Shown in pieces: positions 47,703 to 55,653 of a stretch of 64,000 nt of DNA. The position numbers were made by a program, and so were the translations under genes. Source of the DNA: a virus; the IMG/VR virus record IMGVR_UViG_3300042544_002197, positions 86,873-150,872 of that record; one strand, written 5' to 3'. How positions within the stretch are numbered: the stretch's first letter is position 1; every line of letters begins with the position of its first letter. The notes under the pieces were generated by a model. The model did not search any database, was not told where the DNA came from, and saw only the letters and a list, made by a program, of their open reading frames with translations.

Positions 47703-49202
47703 TTAATCTTTAGGTCTGTCTAACCCCAATTCTTTATAAATGTCAAAATCGTCATCATCGTCATCGTCATCGTCATTTGATAACGAAATACCTGGTATAC
47801 CTAATATAAAATCTTTTAAATCGTCCGGTTCAGTCTCGTCTGACATTGTTTCCAATTCGTCGTTAAATTGATTTAAAGATTCTTCATAATCTTGTTGGTT
47901 AAACATTTGTTGAATTGACGCCATTAAATCTGTCATTAAACGTTTTCCGTTTTCACTATTACTAACAACTTCTTTCATTAAAACTAAGAACTGTTTAGCT
48001 GGTAGTTGGAAGATGTGCATTAACATGTAATTCTGTAATTGCTTACCATTTTCCAAAATTACCTCGTCTGGAAACTGTCCTCTAATTCTATCCCAAATTG
48101 CAGGTCCCAAAAGTAATGTCCACATTTCTTTTTCTAATGTACTTTCTAACTTTTGAGCTTGTTGATACATTGCCCTATCTTGTGGATTTGTGTATTCTCC
48201 CGGTTGTCCGTGACTACCTAATATTTCAAAAACACCTTTTATTAATTCATGTATTAAAACTGGAAAATTAATTCCTCTCGCAATCACTTTAACTTTTTGT
48301 TCTTCTTGTTCTTCACCACCTTCTTCTCCCTCATCACCGGTTTCACCTGTCTCATCATCACCAGGAAATTCCATTTTAACTTTACCAGCAACACTATCAG
48401 AAGCCCCTTTAATCATTGCAGGACTAAATTGCCAATAGTTTGCATCGTTAACCGACATCATCACTCCATAGTCATTATATAATTCATCAGAACCTGTAAT
48501 TTCTCTAAGTTTCTCACCAACAAGTTGGTACATATAATGACCTCTTTTTGACGCTCCTTGGATAATACTATTAATTAAAGTTAATTTCGCTCTCTCTAAA
48601 TCTAATTGTTTTAAATCAATATATAATTCTTCTTCAACTTCTTGATTTTCGGGATTAACTTGAGGTTGTTCTTGGTTATTTTCCTCATCGTCTTCCTCAT
48701 CTTCAACATCAACTTCATCTGGATTTTGTTCAGGACCTTGTTCTCTATTGAAATCACTCGTATCGATTTGATTCATACCAACGATTTTTGCATCAAACTC
48801 AACCTCCTCACCAATACCCATTTCTTCTTTTACAATTTCAATTGCTAATTGTTCTAAAGCCTCTTTATGTGTATTTTCAAGTCTTATGATGTTGTTATGT
48901 GCAGTATACATCATTGTTAATAATGGACCCATTTCAGTACCGTTTAATGTACCTTGATAGTTTGTATATTGTCTAACATTATTTACAATTTGTCTATATC
49001 TTTCGGAAGCCAAAAGTTCTTGGAAATTTTGGTTAGGTTCGTTTCCTGTTTTAGGAAAAGGTATTTTTTTTAAGGGTGTATCTCCTGAAGCCAATTTAGA
49101 TTGTAAATCGGGATTTGGTCTATCAGCAGTATCAAAATCCATTGCCATCTCACTTAAATTTTCGTTAATTAAAGATAACAAAATTTTCTTAGATAATTTC
49201 AT
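47703..49202 (-). CDS. Large acidic head protein with LINE leader
   Basis: The 499-residue protein begins MKLSKKILLSLINENLSEMA; LINE at residues 11-14 is the same tetrapeptide as the capsid cleavage site. The middle has an acidic, Gln/Glu-rich linker (about 145-190) and helical stretches (YRQIVNNVRQYTNYQGTLNG, WTLLLGPAIWDRIRGQF), and the end is a run of Asp followed by FDIYKELGLDRPKD. It lies just upstream of the terminase in the head module. I infer a capsid-targeted internal or core protein; T4 Alt sits in a comparable structural role but no ADP-ribosyltransferase motif was seen. Confidence 0.55.
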   Translation of the reverse strand: MKLSKKILLSLINENLSEMAMDFDTADRPNPDLQSKLASGDTPLKKIPFPKTGNEPNQNFQELLASERYRQIVNNVRQYTNYQGTLNGTEMGPLLTMMYTAHNNIIRLENTHKEALEQLAIEIVKEEMGIGEEVEFDAKIVGMNQIDTSDFNREQGPEQNPDEVDVEDEEDDEENNQEQPQVNPENQEVEEELYIDLKQLDLERAKLTLINSIIQGASKRGHYMYQLVGEKLREITGSDELYNDYGVMMSVNDANYWQFSPAMIKGASDSVAGKVKMEFPGDDETGETGDEGEEGGEEQEEQKVKVIARGINFPVLIHELIKGVFEILGSHGQPGEYTNPQDRAMYQQAQKLESTLEKEMWTLLLGPAIWDRIRGQFPDEVILENGKQLQNYMLMHIFQLPAKQFLVLMKEVVSNSENGKRLMTDLMASIQQMFNQQDYEESLNQFNDELETMSDETEPDDLKDFILGIPGISLSNDDDDDDDDDFDIYKELGLDRPKD

Positions 49203-49211
49203 ATTTGTAAA

Positions 49212-50159
49212 TTATTTTTTATCTCCCTTAGTTGTTGCTTTAGGGTTAGGATTAACTTTAGGTCCGGGTTGAAACGGAGTTTTAGGTTTATTTGGTTTAG
49301 TACCAGGATTAACCTTTGGTTTACTCGGTGCAATTTTAGGGTTGTTCTCATCCAACGATTTAGAATTTACTTTTGATTTTGGTTGGAATGGAGTTTTAGG
49401 TTTGTCAGGTAAGTAAGGGTTATCACGCTTAGGTTTACTTGGAGTGATTTTAGAATCGTCCTCACTTAATGCTTTAGGATTAGGGTTTACCTTTGGTCCA
49501 GGTTGAAATGGTGTTTTAGGTTTGTTAGGTTTTGTACCTGGATCAACTTTAGGTTTACTCGGTGCAATTTTTGGTCCATTACTCACAATTGCATCATATG
49601 TCATAAATTCTGGTAAACCATTGTGTCCAGTTTTAACATTTGGACCGTACTCATGTACTTCTGATTCGTTTAATTTAACATTGATTAATTCCATAATTTC
49701 ATTTTTTGATGTAAAACTATGAAAACTTTCTTCCGCCAATGTATTAATCCATTTTTTTATTTCTTTAGATTCATCCATATGTGTATGGTCACATTTACAA
49801 TCCTTTATAGATTCTCCACAACTATCACATTTCTTACCCTCTTTAACTTCTTTTTTCTGACCTCTTAATATTTTAAAATCTTGACCATCAATTTTACCAT
49901 TGTGGTTCTTATCTAATTTCTTTTGATTACCTTTTAATTCTTCAGAAACTTCTCCTTCTTCACCAACAAGTTTAATGTCTTGTTTTTTTGCTAAATTTTG
50001 TAATGCGGCACTTTTAGATAATGCATCTGCGGTAGTTGTGATAGCTTCACCTATCATTCTTTCAGCTAAGTTGTTAAGTTGTTTATCAGTAAATTTTACT
50101 AATGTCTTTTCTGACATACCTTCTTTGATTAATTTATCAACTAATTCTGACCTTTTCAT
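49212..50159 (-). CDS. Mosaic virion protein: EF-hand loop, Cys cluster, Pro/Lys repeats
   Basis: The 315-residue protein begins MKRSELVDKLIKEGMSEK, with L-I-K-E at 10-13 as a possible protease site. Residues about 80-95 (LDKNHNGKIDGQDFKIL) are a canonical EF-hand/dockerin-type calcium loop. Next is a Cys/His cluster (KKCDSCGESIKDCKCDHTH), possibly a zinc knuckle. The last 120 residues are three copies of a unit with KIAPSKPK, KPKTPFQP and PKVNPNP. The three parts read as an anchoring helix, binding modules and an extended stalk. It overlaps the gene upstream by 4 nt. Confidence 0.55.
   Translation of the reverse strand: MKRSELVDKLIKEGMSEKTLVKFTDKQLNNLAERMIGEAITTTADALSKSAALQNLAKKQDIKLVGEEGEVSEELKGNQKKLDKNHNGKIDGQDFKILRGQKKEVKEGKKCDSCGESIKDCKCDHTHMDESKEIKKWINTLAEESFHSFTSKNEIMELINVKLNESEVHEYGPNVKTGHNGLPEFMTYDAIVSNGPKIAPSKPKVDPGTKPNKPKTPFQPGPKVNPNPKALSEDDSKITPSKPKRDNPYLPDKPKTPFQPKSKVNSKSLDENNPKIAPSKPKVNPGTKPNKPKTPFQPGPKVNPNPKATTKGDKK
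49215..49574 (-). repeat. Three coding repeats of about 40 residues (Pro/Lys)
   Basis: The units share SKPK, KPKTPFQP and KVN motifs; the first and third are more alike than either is to the middle one. Confidence 0.7.
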
Positions 50160-50557
50160 ATTTCTTTGAATTTAATTTCCTCTTTTATAAGAAGATAACT
50201 TCTTATTTTTAATTTTTTTGTTACACTATCAATCGACTCCCCAAATTTAAAGGTTAACCTTTCACTATCCGAATCCATATCAAATTTTTCCCAAGCCATC
50301 GCAACCACCCCATCTACAGCATCAATAACTCCGAAATAATCGGAGTCTTGAACTAATTCTAATTGTAAGTCTGTATTTTTTAATAACCCAACTAAATCAA
50401 CGTATTCCATTTCTGGAGATTTAGGTTGTGAGGATGCGGATGCTGGTATAATAAACCACTCATCCATGTCAATTTCAGTACTTTTACTAAAGATAAATTC
50501 GTACTGTTTTTGTCCTTTATAATCAGAACCTATTTCATTAACATAGATAAGATGCAT
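50156..50557 (-). CDS. Protein of unknown function in the head module
   Basis: A 133-residue protein (MHLIYVNEIGSDYKGQKQYE) with alternating strands, a central IDMDEWFIIPAS, and a LKIRSYLLIKEEIKFKEI end. It overlaps the next gene by 4 nt and follows the previous stop by 1 nt, so it is part of the same operon. In T4-like phages small beta proteins at this place can be head-associated; the family is not recognised. Confidence 0.5.
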   Translation of the reverse strand: MHLIYVNEIGSDYKGQKQYEFIFSKSTEIDMDEWFIIPASASSQPKSPEMEYVDLVGLLKNTDLQLELVQDSDYFGVIDAVDGVVAMAWEKFDMDSDSERLTFKFGESIDSVTKKLKIRSYLLIKEEIKFKEI

Positions 50558-50558
50558 T

Positions 50559-51566
50559 TTATTTAAAGTATTTACTTAATTTTTCGCTAATTGCCTGATT
50601 AATATCGTTTTTAATTTCGTCTAAATCAAGTTCTTGAACATCGTCCTCATAAGATTGTCCCTCACTTGCTTCAATGTCAGCAAATTTACTTAAATCTAAT
50701 TCGTTTGTATCTTCCTCACCAATTGGTGATTCTATAAAACTATTTAATAAATCCATAGTTTCACCTAAGTCCTCATCACCAGTTACTGGTTCTTCAGCAG
50801 GTACCTCATCTTCTGCAGATGGTTCTGTAATTGGTTCTTCTCCACCCATCTCTTCTTCCTCTCTTTCAAATTTCTTAGCAATGTCCTCAATATCTTCATC
50901 GTCTAATTTATCCAAATCAACAGCAGAAATAATCATGTTTAAAATGTATTTGATGTCATCACTTTCCATTTTATCCTGTAAATCTCTTAGTTCTTGACCT
51001 AATTTACCAGCAAACTTCTGAGCTTCCGCCATATAATCTGAGCGTTTCCCTTCACCACCCATTTCTTCACCACCTGATGGAGGTAATTCACCCATTGGTT
51101 CTTCTGCTGGTACATCCCCCATTGGCTCTTCGGCCGCAGGTGGAACACCCATACCAGCGTCAGGTGCTACGGGTGCTGCAGGTGCATCCATAGAAGGTTC
51201 CGCTAAAGGAGACTCTTCTTGTGGTTTTGTTTGCTTTAAAACATATTTTGTTGCTTCTTGTAAATCTTCTTGACCCTTTAAAAGGTCTAATCTTTTAAAT
51301 GCCTCAGCATAAGACGAAAATTTATTTTTATTTTTCATAAACATACCACCAATGTAGTCAAGAGAACTTTCGTTTAATCCCCTTTTTACATAGTATCCGT
51401 CTTTTTCTTTAACGATACCATAAACACCCCCATTAGTTGACTCCTTCACTATTTCGGATTTTTTAGTTGATGATTGGTTATTGTTGTAGTAGGTTAACTC
51501 GAGAATTCTCTTTAATTTGTCATCTCCGTTAAGTTTTTCACTACCAAGTGGTTTTAAATCTGCCAT
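50559..51566 (-). CDS. Acidic virion protein of unknown function
   Basis: The 335-residue protein has an N-terminal domain with NGGVYGIVKEKDGYYVKRGL and YIGGMFMKNKNKFSSYAEAF, a pattern I recall in T4-like phage structural proteins, then a Pro/Ala/Glu-rich linker (about 115-170), and an acidic helical C-terminal part (AQKFAGKLGQELRDLQDKME, LNMIISAVDLDKLDDEDIED). The 33-nt leader from its TATTTATA box is A-rich, which suggests high expression. Possibly a head-core protein. Confidence 0.5.
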   Translation of the reverse strand: MADLKPLGSEKLNGDDKLKRILELTYYNNNQSSTKKSEIVKESTNGGVYGIVKEKDGYYVKRGLNESSLDYIGGMFMKNKNKFSSYAEAFKRLDLLKGQEDLQEATKYVLKQTKPQEESPLAEPSMDAPAAPVAPDAGMGVPPAAEEPMGDVPAEEPMGELPPSGGEEMGGEGKRSDYMAEAQKFAGKLGQELRDLQDKMESDDIKYILNMIISAVDLDKLDDEDIEDIAKKFEREEEEMGGEEPITEPSAEDEVPAEEPVTGDEDLGETMDLLNSFIESPIGEEDTNELDLSKFADIEASEGQSYEDDVQELDLDEIKNDINQAISEKLSKYFK

Positions 51567-51599
51567 TTTATTAATTGTTAGATATGCTTATTCTTATCC

Positions 51600-51607
51600 T
51601 ATAAATA
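51600..51607 (-). promoter_or_regulatory. Late-promoter-like box for the head operon
   Basis: TATTTATA in the sense direction, 33 nt upstream of the ATG at 51566. Confidence 0.48.
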
Positions 51608-51636
51608 CATTGATATAGGGAAAAAAATAAGGTTCT

Positions 51637-52383
51637 TTATTGTGTTATAGATAATTTCTTATCTACAAGTGTTGTTTTTAGTTTTAATAATTTTTCAATA
51701 TACCCATTTCGTCTAAGTAATTTAAAGGTTAAGTTTTCATAAGAATACTCTCCGCCGGATTCTAAACCACTTTGTCTAAATTCTTTTAACTTCTTCCTTA
51801 ACCCCTCAATCGATTCAATAGGTCCTTCCTTCTTAATGAGTAAATCGATTTTTTTCATGTATTCTTCGGATTTTTGAAGAATCATATTATCATCAATGTT
51901 GGATTTAACCTTATCTGGTTCAACAATCCATTTATCATTTAAAATGGAATATACTCCTGAAGATACATGTTCTTCATCAATATCCTGAACATATAATTCA
52001 ACATCATATCCTTTAATTGTGATATTATGCTTTTCATTCCACACATTTTTCTTAGCATCAAAAAACTCCTTTAGTAAATCTAAATTGTAATCAGTCTCTT
52101 TAAAATCAATTAAAACATGTAAATCCACGTCAGAATAGTTTGACCAATTGTAGTTAGCTAAAGAACCTGTAAGAACTATGTCATGAATAAAAAACTCAAT
52201 ACCAAGACTTTCAATAAAGTCATTTGATATCTTTAATAAATTTTTTCTGATATCATCTCGCATAGAGAACTCACCATCAGAACCTTCAAAAATTTGTTCC
52301 GATAGTGAATCCTTTGGTTTAAAGGACTTGATAATTTTTTTATCTTCGTCTTTATCCTCAATCAGTTCTTCAAATAAACTCAT
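51637..52383 (-). CDS. Pol-beta-type nucleotidyltransferase
   Basis: The 248-residue protein has the minimal nucleotidyltransferase signature: TGSLANYNWSNYSDVDLHVL (GS, then DxD at about 85-87) and the third acidic strand in YDVELYVQDI. A helical C-terminal part (about 170-240) follows. Such enzymes add nucleotides to RNA, proteins or antibiotics, or act in toxin-antitoxin pairs. Its start overlaps the KTSC gene by 4 nt. Substrate is unknown; it could modify host tRNA or a protein. Confidence 0.75.
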   Translation of the reverse strand: MSLFEELIEDKDEDKKIIKSFKPKDSLSEQIFEGSDGEFSMRDDIRKNLLKISNDFIESLGIEFFIHDIVLTGSLANYNWSNYSDVDLHVLIDFKETDYNLDLLKEFFDAKKNVWNEKHNITIKGYDVELYVQDIDEEHVSSGVYSILNDKWIVEPDKVKSNIDDNMILQKSEEYMKKIDLLIKKEGPIESIEGLRKKLKEFRQSGLESGGEYSYENLTFKLLRRNGYIEKLLKLKTTLVDKKLSITQ

Positions 52384-52625
52384 CCTTTTTTTGTGTACTT
52401 ATGACTTCTGGCGATATTCTCGTTGAAGTATTTTCCTTGTGATTCAGCAAGTCTAAACTTAGTGAACTTTGCCCAAGGAACTTTATTATACTCATAAATA
52501 GCACCATTATTAAAAGTGACAGTCAAATCCTCATTTTCTGTATTAAATGAAGCTGATTTTAAATTAGATGAATTGATAATAACGTCAATCATCTTTCCAT
52601 TAATTGTTTCTGAAATTATTGCCAT
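52380..52625 (-). CDS. KTSC-domain protein
   Basis: The 81-residue protein matches the KTSC domain: NSSNLKSASFNTENEDLTVT, FNNGAIYEYNKVPWAKF and ESQGKYFNENIARSHKY. KTSC domains are often attached to lysyl-tRNA synthetase or stand alone in phages; they may bind RNA or a protein partner. It is translationally coupled to the nucleotidyltransferase, so the two may act together. Confidence 0.82.
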   Translation of the reverse strand: MAIISETINGKMIDVIINSSNLKSASFNTENEDLTVTFNNGAIYEYNKVPWAKFTKFRLAESQGKYFNENIARSHKYTKKG

Positions 52626-52674
52626 AATATAATTGATTTAGTACTATAATATACACAATAAATATCAAAATAAA

Positions 52675-52694
52675 AACCCCCGATAACGGGGGTT
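52675..52694 (-). terminator. Terminator after Hsp20
   Basis: AACCCCCG and CGGGGGTT form a perfect 8-bp stem with an ATAA loop, followed on the minus strand by a T run. It begins 5 nt past the Hsp20 stop. Confidence 0.8.
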
Positions 52695-52698
52695 AGAT

Positions 52699-53055
52699 TT
52701 AATTAAGTGAAATTAACCTTTCAAGTGATTTTTTCCTATCAATAGGTAAAGTAAGTTCAAGAACTCCGTTTTCAACCTTACCGACAATGTCTTTTTCCTT
52801 TACATCGTCAGGTATATTATAAGATTTTACAAAACTTCCAATAAAATGATGTGTTTTATCACTTTCTTCTTTTTCGTAAATGATTTTTAATATACCTTCT
52901 TTTGTTGAGATTTTTAAATCGTCTTTGGTTAAACCAGGTACACTTATCGAAACCGAATACTCAGTTTCACTTTTACTAATGTTAGTTTCAGGAGTAGATA
53001 AAAATCTGTTAGTATCAAATCCTGTGAAGAATGGGTCTTTAAATAATGTTATCAT
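52699..53055 (-). CDS. Small heat shock protein (Hsp20)
   Basis: The alpha-crystallin domain covers most of the 118 residues: YSVSISVPGLTKDDLKISTK, GILKIIYEKEE, FVKSYNIPDDV and the conserved VENGVLELTLPI. The start at 53055 (MITLFKDPFF) is preferred over 53115 because a TTTG-N19-TATGTTAA promoter lies between the two. Hsp20 proteins hold unfolding proteins for refolding and occur in many T4-like cyanophages. It is divergent from a ClpC-like unfoldase with a repeat array between them, so the pair is likely co-regulated. Confidence 0.9.
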   Translation of the reverse strand: MITLFKDPFFTGFDTNRFLSTPETNISKSETEYSVSISVPGLTKDDLKISTKEGILKIIYEKEESDKTHHFIGSFVKSYNIPDDVKEKDIVGKVENGVLELTLPIDRKKSLERLISLN

Positions 53056-53068
53056 AGTTTTTATATTT

Positions 53069-53099
53069 TTAACATATGTTTTACAAATTGTAAACCAAA
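53069..53099 (-). promoter_or_regulatory. Host-like promoter of the Hsp20 gene
   Basis: On the minus strand TTTG (53096-53099) and TATGTTAA (53069-53076) are 19 bp apart. The -7 box lies 13 nt before the ATG at 53055, and the -33 box overlaps an inverted TTAGACATT repeat. Confidence 0.5.
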
Positions 53100-53156
53100 T
53101 GTCTAAAACTGACATTTAGACATTGGTTAGACATTTTTTTAGACATTTTGACATTT
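53097..53156. repeat. Operator-like array of TTAGACATT repeats
   Basis: Direct TTAGACATT copies start at 53116, 53127 and 53139, an inverted copy (AATGTCTAA) is at 53098-53106, and partial TGACATTT copies are at 53110 and 53149. The spacing is 11-12 bp. The array fills the gap between the divergent Hsp20 and ClpC-like promoters. Confidence 0.7.
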
Positions 53157-53181
53157 ATTTTTTTTTTAGAATTAAATGTGT

Positions 53182-53189
53182 TATGTTTG
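53182..53189 (+). promoter_or_regulatory. Host-like -7 element of the ClpC-like gene
   Basis: TATGTTTG is an exact TAnnTTTG box, 22 nt before ATG 53212; the -33 position is a T run. Confidence 0.5.
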
Positions 53190-53211
53190 TACCAACAAAA
53201 CTTAATAACAC

Positions 53212-55230
53212 ATGGCAGTAGATTTCTTTGAGGACGGACCAACCTCAACCCCTAAAAAGGGACGCAAAGGTTCAACCACACCAATTTTAGATAACTTCTC
53301 AAGAGATTTAATTAAACTCGCAGAAGAAGGTAAAATTGATCCCGTTGTTGGTAGGGATAAAGAAGTGAAAAGAATAGCTCAAATTCTTTCACGTAAAAAG
53401 AAAAATAATGCGGTTATTGTTGGTGATGCCGGTGTTGGTAAGTCCGCACTTGTTGAAAAACTTGCTTTAATGATTGTTAAAGGAGATTGTCCAACAAATT
53501 TATTAGATAAGCGAATTATGTCTTTAGATTTAACTTCACTTGTTGCTGGTACAAAATATCGTGGACAATTTGAAGAACGTATTAAAGCAATTTTAAACGA
53601 ATTACAAGAATCACCAAATGTAATCGTGTTTATTGATGAATTACACACAATGGTGGGTGCAGGTAATGCGAGTGGTGCGATGGATGCTGCAAATATTATG
53701 AAACCGGCTTTGGCTCGTGGTGAAATTCAATGTATTGGTGCAACTACTTTTGATGAATTTAAAAAACACATCGAAAAAGATTCCGCATTAGTTAGAAGAT
53801 TTCAGAAGGTAATTTTGAAAGAACCTACGATGGCAGAAACAGTTGAGATTCTTAAAAATTTAAAAGAGTCATATGAAACATTTCATAGGGTATCTTATGA
53901 GGAAAATGTAATAGAAACAATTGTTAAACTTTCTGGTAGATACATTACAGATAGACAATTTCCTGATAAGGCGATTGATGTAATAGACGAATTAGGTTCA
54001 GAAAAAAGAGTATCGAGTAGAGTACCCGAATCAATTGAAAAATTAAAAAAATTGATTGATGAGATAAAAGAAAGAAAAATACAAGTTGTTAAATCTCAAA
54101 ATTATGAACAAGCGGCAAAATTAAGAGATGAAGAAAAGAAAATTTTTGATAAACTTGAAAACGAAAAGGTAAAATGGTCAGAAAAACAAAAGGGGAATAA
54201 AATTCCTGTGTCCGTTGATGATGTTTATACCATAGTTTCCGAAATGACTGGTGTACCAATTACTAAACTTGATAGTAAGGAAACAGAAAAACTGTTAAAA
54301 ATGGAAACCTTATTGACTGATAAAGTAATTGGACAAGAAGAAGCAATTACAACAATATCAAAAGCAATTAGAAGGAATCGTGTTGGAATCAAAGATGCAA
54401 ATAAACCTATAGGTTCATTTATCTTTTTAGGATCTACGGGTGTTGGTAAAACACATTTAGCGAAATCATTAGCCAATCTTTTATTTGGTGACCCTGAAAA
54501 AATCATTCGTGTTGATATGAGTGAGTTTATGGATAGACACAATGTTTCTAAATTAATCGGTTCTCCTCCGGGTTACGTTGGATACGATGAAGGTGGTCAA
54601 TTAACTGAAAAGGTTAAAAACAACCCATTCTCTGTTATTTTATTTGATGAGATTGAAAAAGCACATAAAGACGTTTTTAATCTATTATTACAAATTTTAG
54701 ATGAAGGACATTTAACAGATTCATTTGGTCGAAAAATAAACTTCACAAATTGTTTGGTTATCATGACATCCAATTTAGGAGCTAAAAGAGTTTCTGAATT
54801 TGGTGGAGGTGTTGGTTTTAATACATCATCGAGCGAAACTCAAAAGTATGAGGTAAGAAAATCAATGATACAAAAGGCATTAAAACAACAATTCAATCCT
54901 GAATTTTTAAATCGTATTGATGACGTAATATTATTCAATGCACTTAACGAAGAAACTCTTAAGAAAATAATTCAAATAGAGGTTGGTAAATTAAACAGTA
55001 GATTGTTAGATAAAAATTTCTTAGTAACTTTTGATAAAACCGTTACAAATAGAATTTTTGAATTAAACAGTCAAGAAGAATATGGTGCTCGTCCTTTAAA
55101 ACGAATCATTCAAAATCTTTGTGAAGATTTTTTAAGTGAAGAAATACTAAGAGGAAATATAAAGGAAAACGAACCAATAACTCTTAAATATAAAGATGAA
55201 AAATTAACAATTTCAAAAAAATTGTTATAA
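53212..55230 (+). CDS. ClpC-like AAA+ unfoldase without N domain
   Basis: The 672-residue protein has two AAA+ modules. D1: VGDAGVGKSAL (71-80) and VIVFIDELH (137-145). D2: GSTGVGKT (407-414) and VILFDEIEKAH. A short UVR-like coiled segment (NYEQAAKLRDEEKK, about 297-310) is between them, as in ClpC. The usual N-terminal domain (about 140 residues) is absent; the protein starts with a 25-residue basic lead. A VGFN loop (534-537) matches the ClpP-binding loop of ClpC, so it may feed host ClpP. It is divergent from Hsp20. Confidence 0.9.
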   Translation: MAVDFFEDGPTSTPKKGRKGSTTPILDNFSRDLIKLAEEGKIDPVVGRDKEVKRIAQILSRKKKNNAVIVGDAGVGKSALVEKLALMIVKGDCPTNLLDKRIMSLDLTSLVAGTKYRGQFEERIKAILNELQESPNVIVFIDELHTMVGAGNASGAMDAANIMKPALARGEIQCIGATTFDEFKKHIEKDSALVRRFQKVILKEPTMAETVEILKNLKESYETFHRVSYEENVIETIVKLSGRYITDRQFPDKAIDVIDELGSEKRVSSRVPESIEKLKKLIDEIKERKIQVVKSQNYEQAAKLRDEEKKIFDKLENEKVKWSEKQKGNKIPVSVDDVYTIVSEMTGVPITKLDSKETEKLLKMETLLTDKVIGQEEAITTISKAIRRNRVGIKDANKPIGSFIFLGSTGVGKTHLAKSLANLLFGDPEKIIRVDMSEFMDRHNVSKLIGSPPGYVGYDEGGQLTEKVKNNPFSVILFDEIEKAHKDVFNLLLQILDEGHLTDSFGRKINFTNCLVIMTSNLGAKRVSEFGGGVGFNTSSSETQKYEVRKSMIQKALKQQFNPEFLNRIDDVILFNALNEETLKKIIQIEVGKLNSRLLDKNFLVTFDKTVTNRIFELNSQEEYGARPLKRIIQNLCEDFLSEEILRGNIKENEPITLKYKDEKLTISKKLL

Positions 55231-55258
55231 ATAGTTGACTTTTTATTAAAGTTATATA

Positions 55259-55266
55259 TATTTATA
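55259..55266 (+). promoter_or_regulatory. Late-promoter-like box without a following gene
   Basis: TATTTATA is followed by no reading frame until 55419, but by a terminator at 55346-55370. Confidence 0.35.
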
Positions 55267-55271
55267 TTCTT

Positions 55272-55375
55272 GGAGGTTCTCTTTGTCGATTACCTTTTCG
55301 TTTTATTTTCATAAGTAAGTGGGGTTGAACCCACCCAAAGACCTTAAACCCCGACATCTCGTTGGGGTTTTTTAT
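55272..55375 (+). ncRNA. Candidate small RNA (about 100 nt)
   Basis: A TATTTATA box at 55259-55266 and the hairpin terminator at 55346-55370 delimit a stretch with no start codon other than a 14-codon TTG frame. It contains TGGAGGTT and a second hairpin (GTGGGTT/AACCCAC type, about 55319-55334). It may also be just the 3' untranslated end of the ClpC-like mRNA. Confidence 0.3.
55346..55370 (+). terminator. Terminator after the ClpC-like gene
   Basis: AAACCCC and GGGGTTT form a 7-bp stem with an 11-nt loop, followed by TTTT. It lies about 115 nt past the stop. Confidence 0.75.
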
Positions 55376-55380
55376 TAAAA

Positions 55381-55412
55381 TTTGGTTTTATCAACGGATT
55401 TTCGTATATTTA
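55381..55412 (+). promoter_or_regulatory. Host-like promoter of the lipoprotein gene
   Basis: TTTG (55381-55384), 20 bp, TATATTTA (55405-55412), then 6 nt to ATG 55419. It matches Bacteroidota sigma-70 spacing. Confidence 0.5.
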
Positions 55413-55418
55413 CATTAT

Positions 55419-55598
55419 ATGAAAAAATATACATTTATCTTAGCACTTGGTGTAGCACTTACACTAACTGCATGTGGTTCAGGGTCAACCGCAACTGAAA
55501 CAACTGACTCAACTGCGGTTCAAGTAGACACTGCCGCAGTATCTGCGACAGATTCAACAACTGCACAAATTCCTGCAGACGGTTCATCCGTAAAATAA
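55419..55598 (+). CDS. Small lipoprotein
   Basis: The 59-residue protein is a clear lipoprotein precursor: MKKYTFILALGVALTL signal and a TACG lipobox with Cys at residue 19 (LTAC|GS). The mature part is 40 polar residues rich in Thr, Ser and Ala, with DST, DTA and DST, which fit the Bacteroidota O-glycosylation motif D(S/T)(A/I/L/V/M/T). The start at 55419 follows a promoter; an upstream in-frame ATG at 55362 would lie before it. Export to the host envelope suggests a role in superinfection exclusion or surface modification. A terminator follows. Confidence 0.75.
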   Translation: MKKYTFILALGVALTLTACGSGSTATETTDSTAVQVDTAAVSATDSTTAQIPADGSSVK

Positions 55599-55605
55599 AA
55601 ATTGG

Positions 55606-55625
55606 GGTCGGTAACCAATCCGACC
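55606..55625 (+). terminator. Terminator after the lipoprotein gene
   Basis: GGTCGG and CCGACC form a 6-bp stem with an 8-nt loop, followed by TTATTTTT. Confidence 0.7.
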
Positions 55626-55653
55626 TTATTTTTAATTTTTAAATCTCTCTCCA

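Noticed and set aside
53056-53115. A longer Hsp20 start at 53115
   Set aside because: The extra 20 residues would cover the TTTG-N19-TATGTTAA promoter and the repeats, and they do not resemble Hsp20 N-termini.
55362-55418. A 19-residue extension of the lipoprotein
   Set aside because: It would start inside the terminator and before the promoter, and would put a charged aromatic stretch in front of a normal signal peptide.
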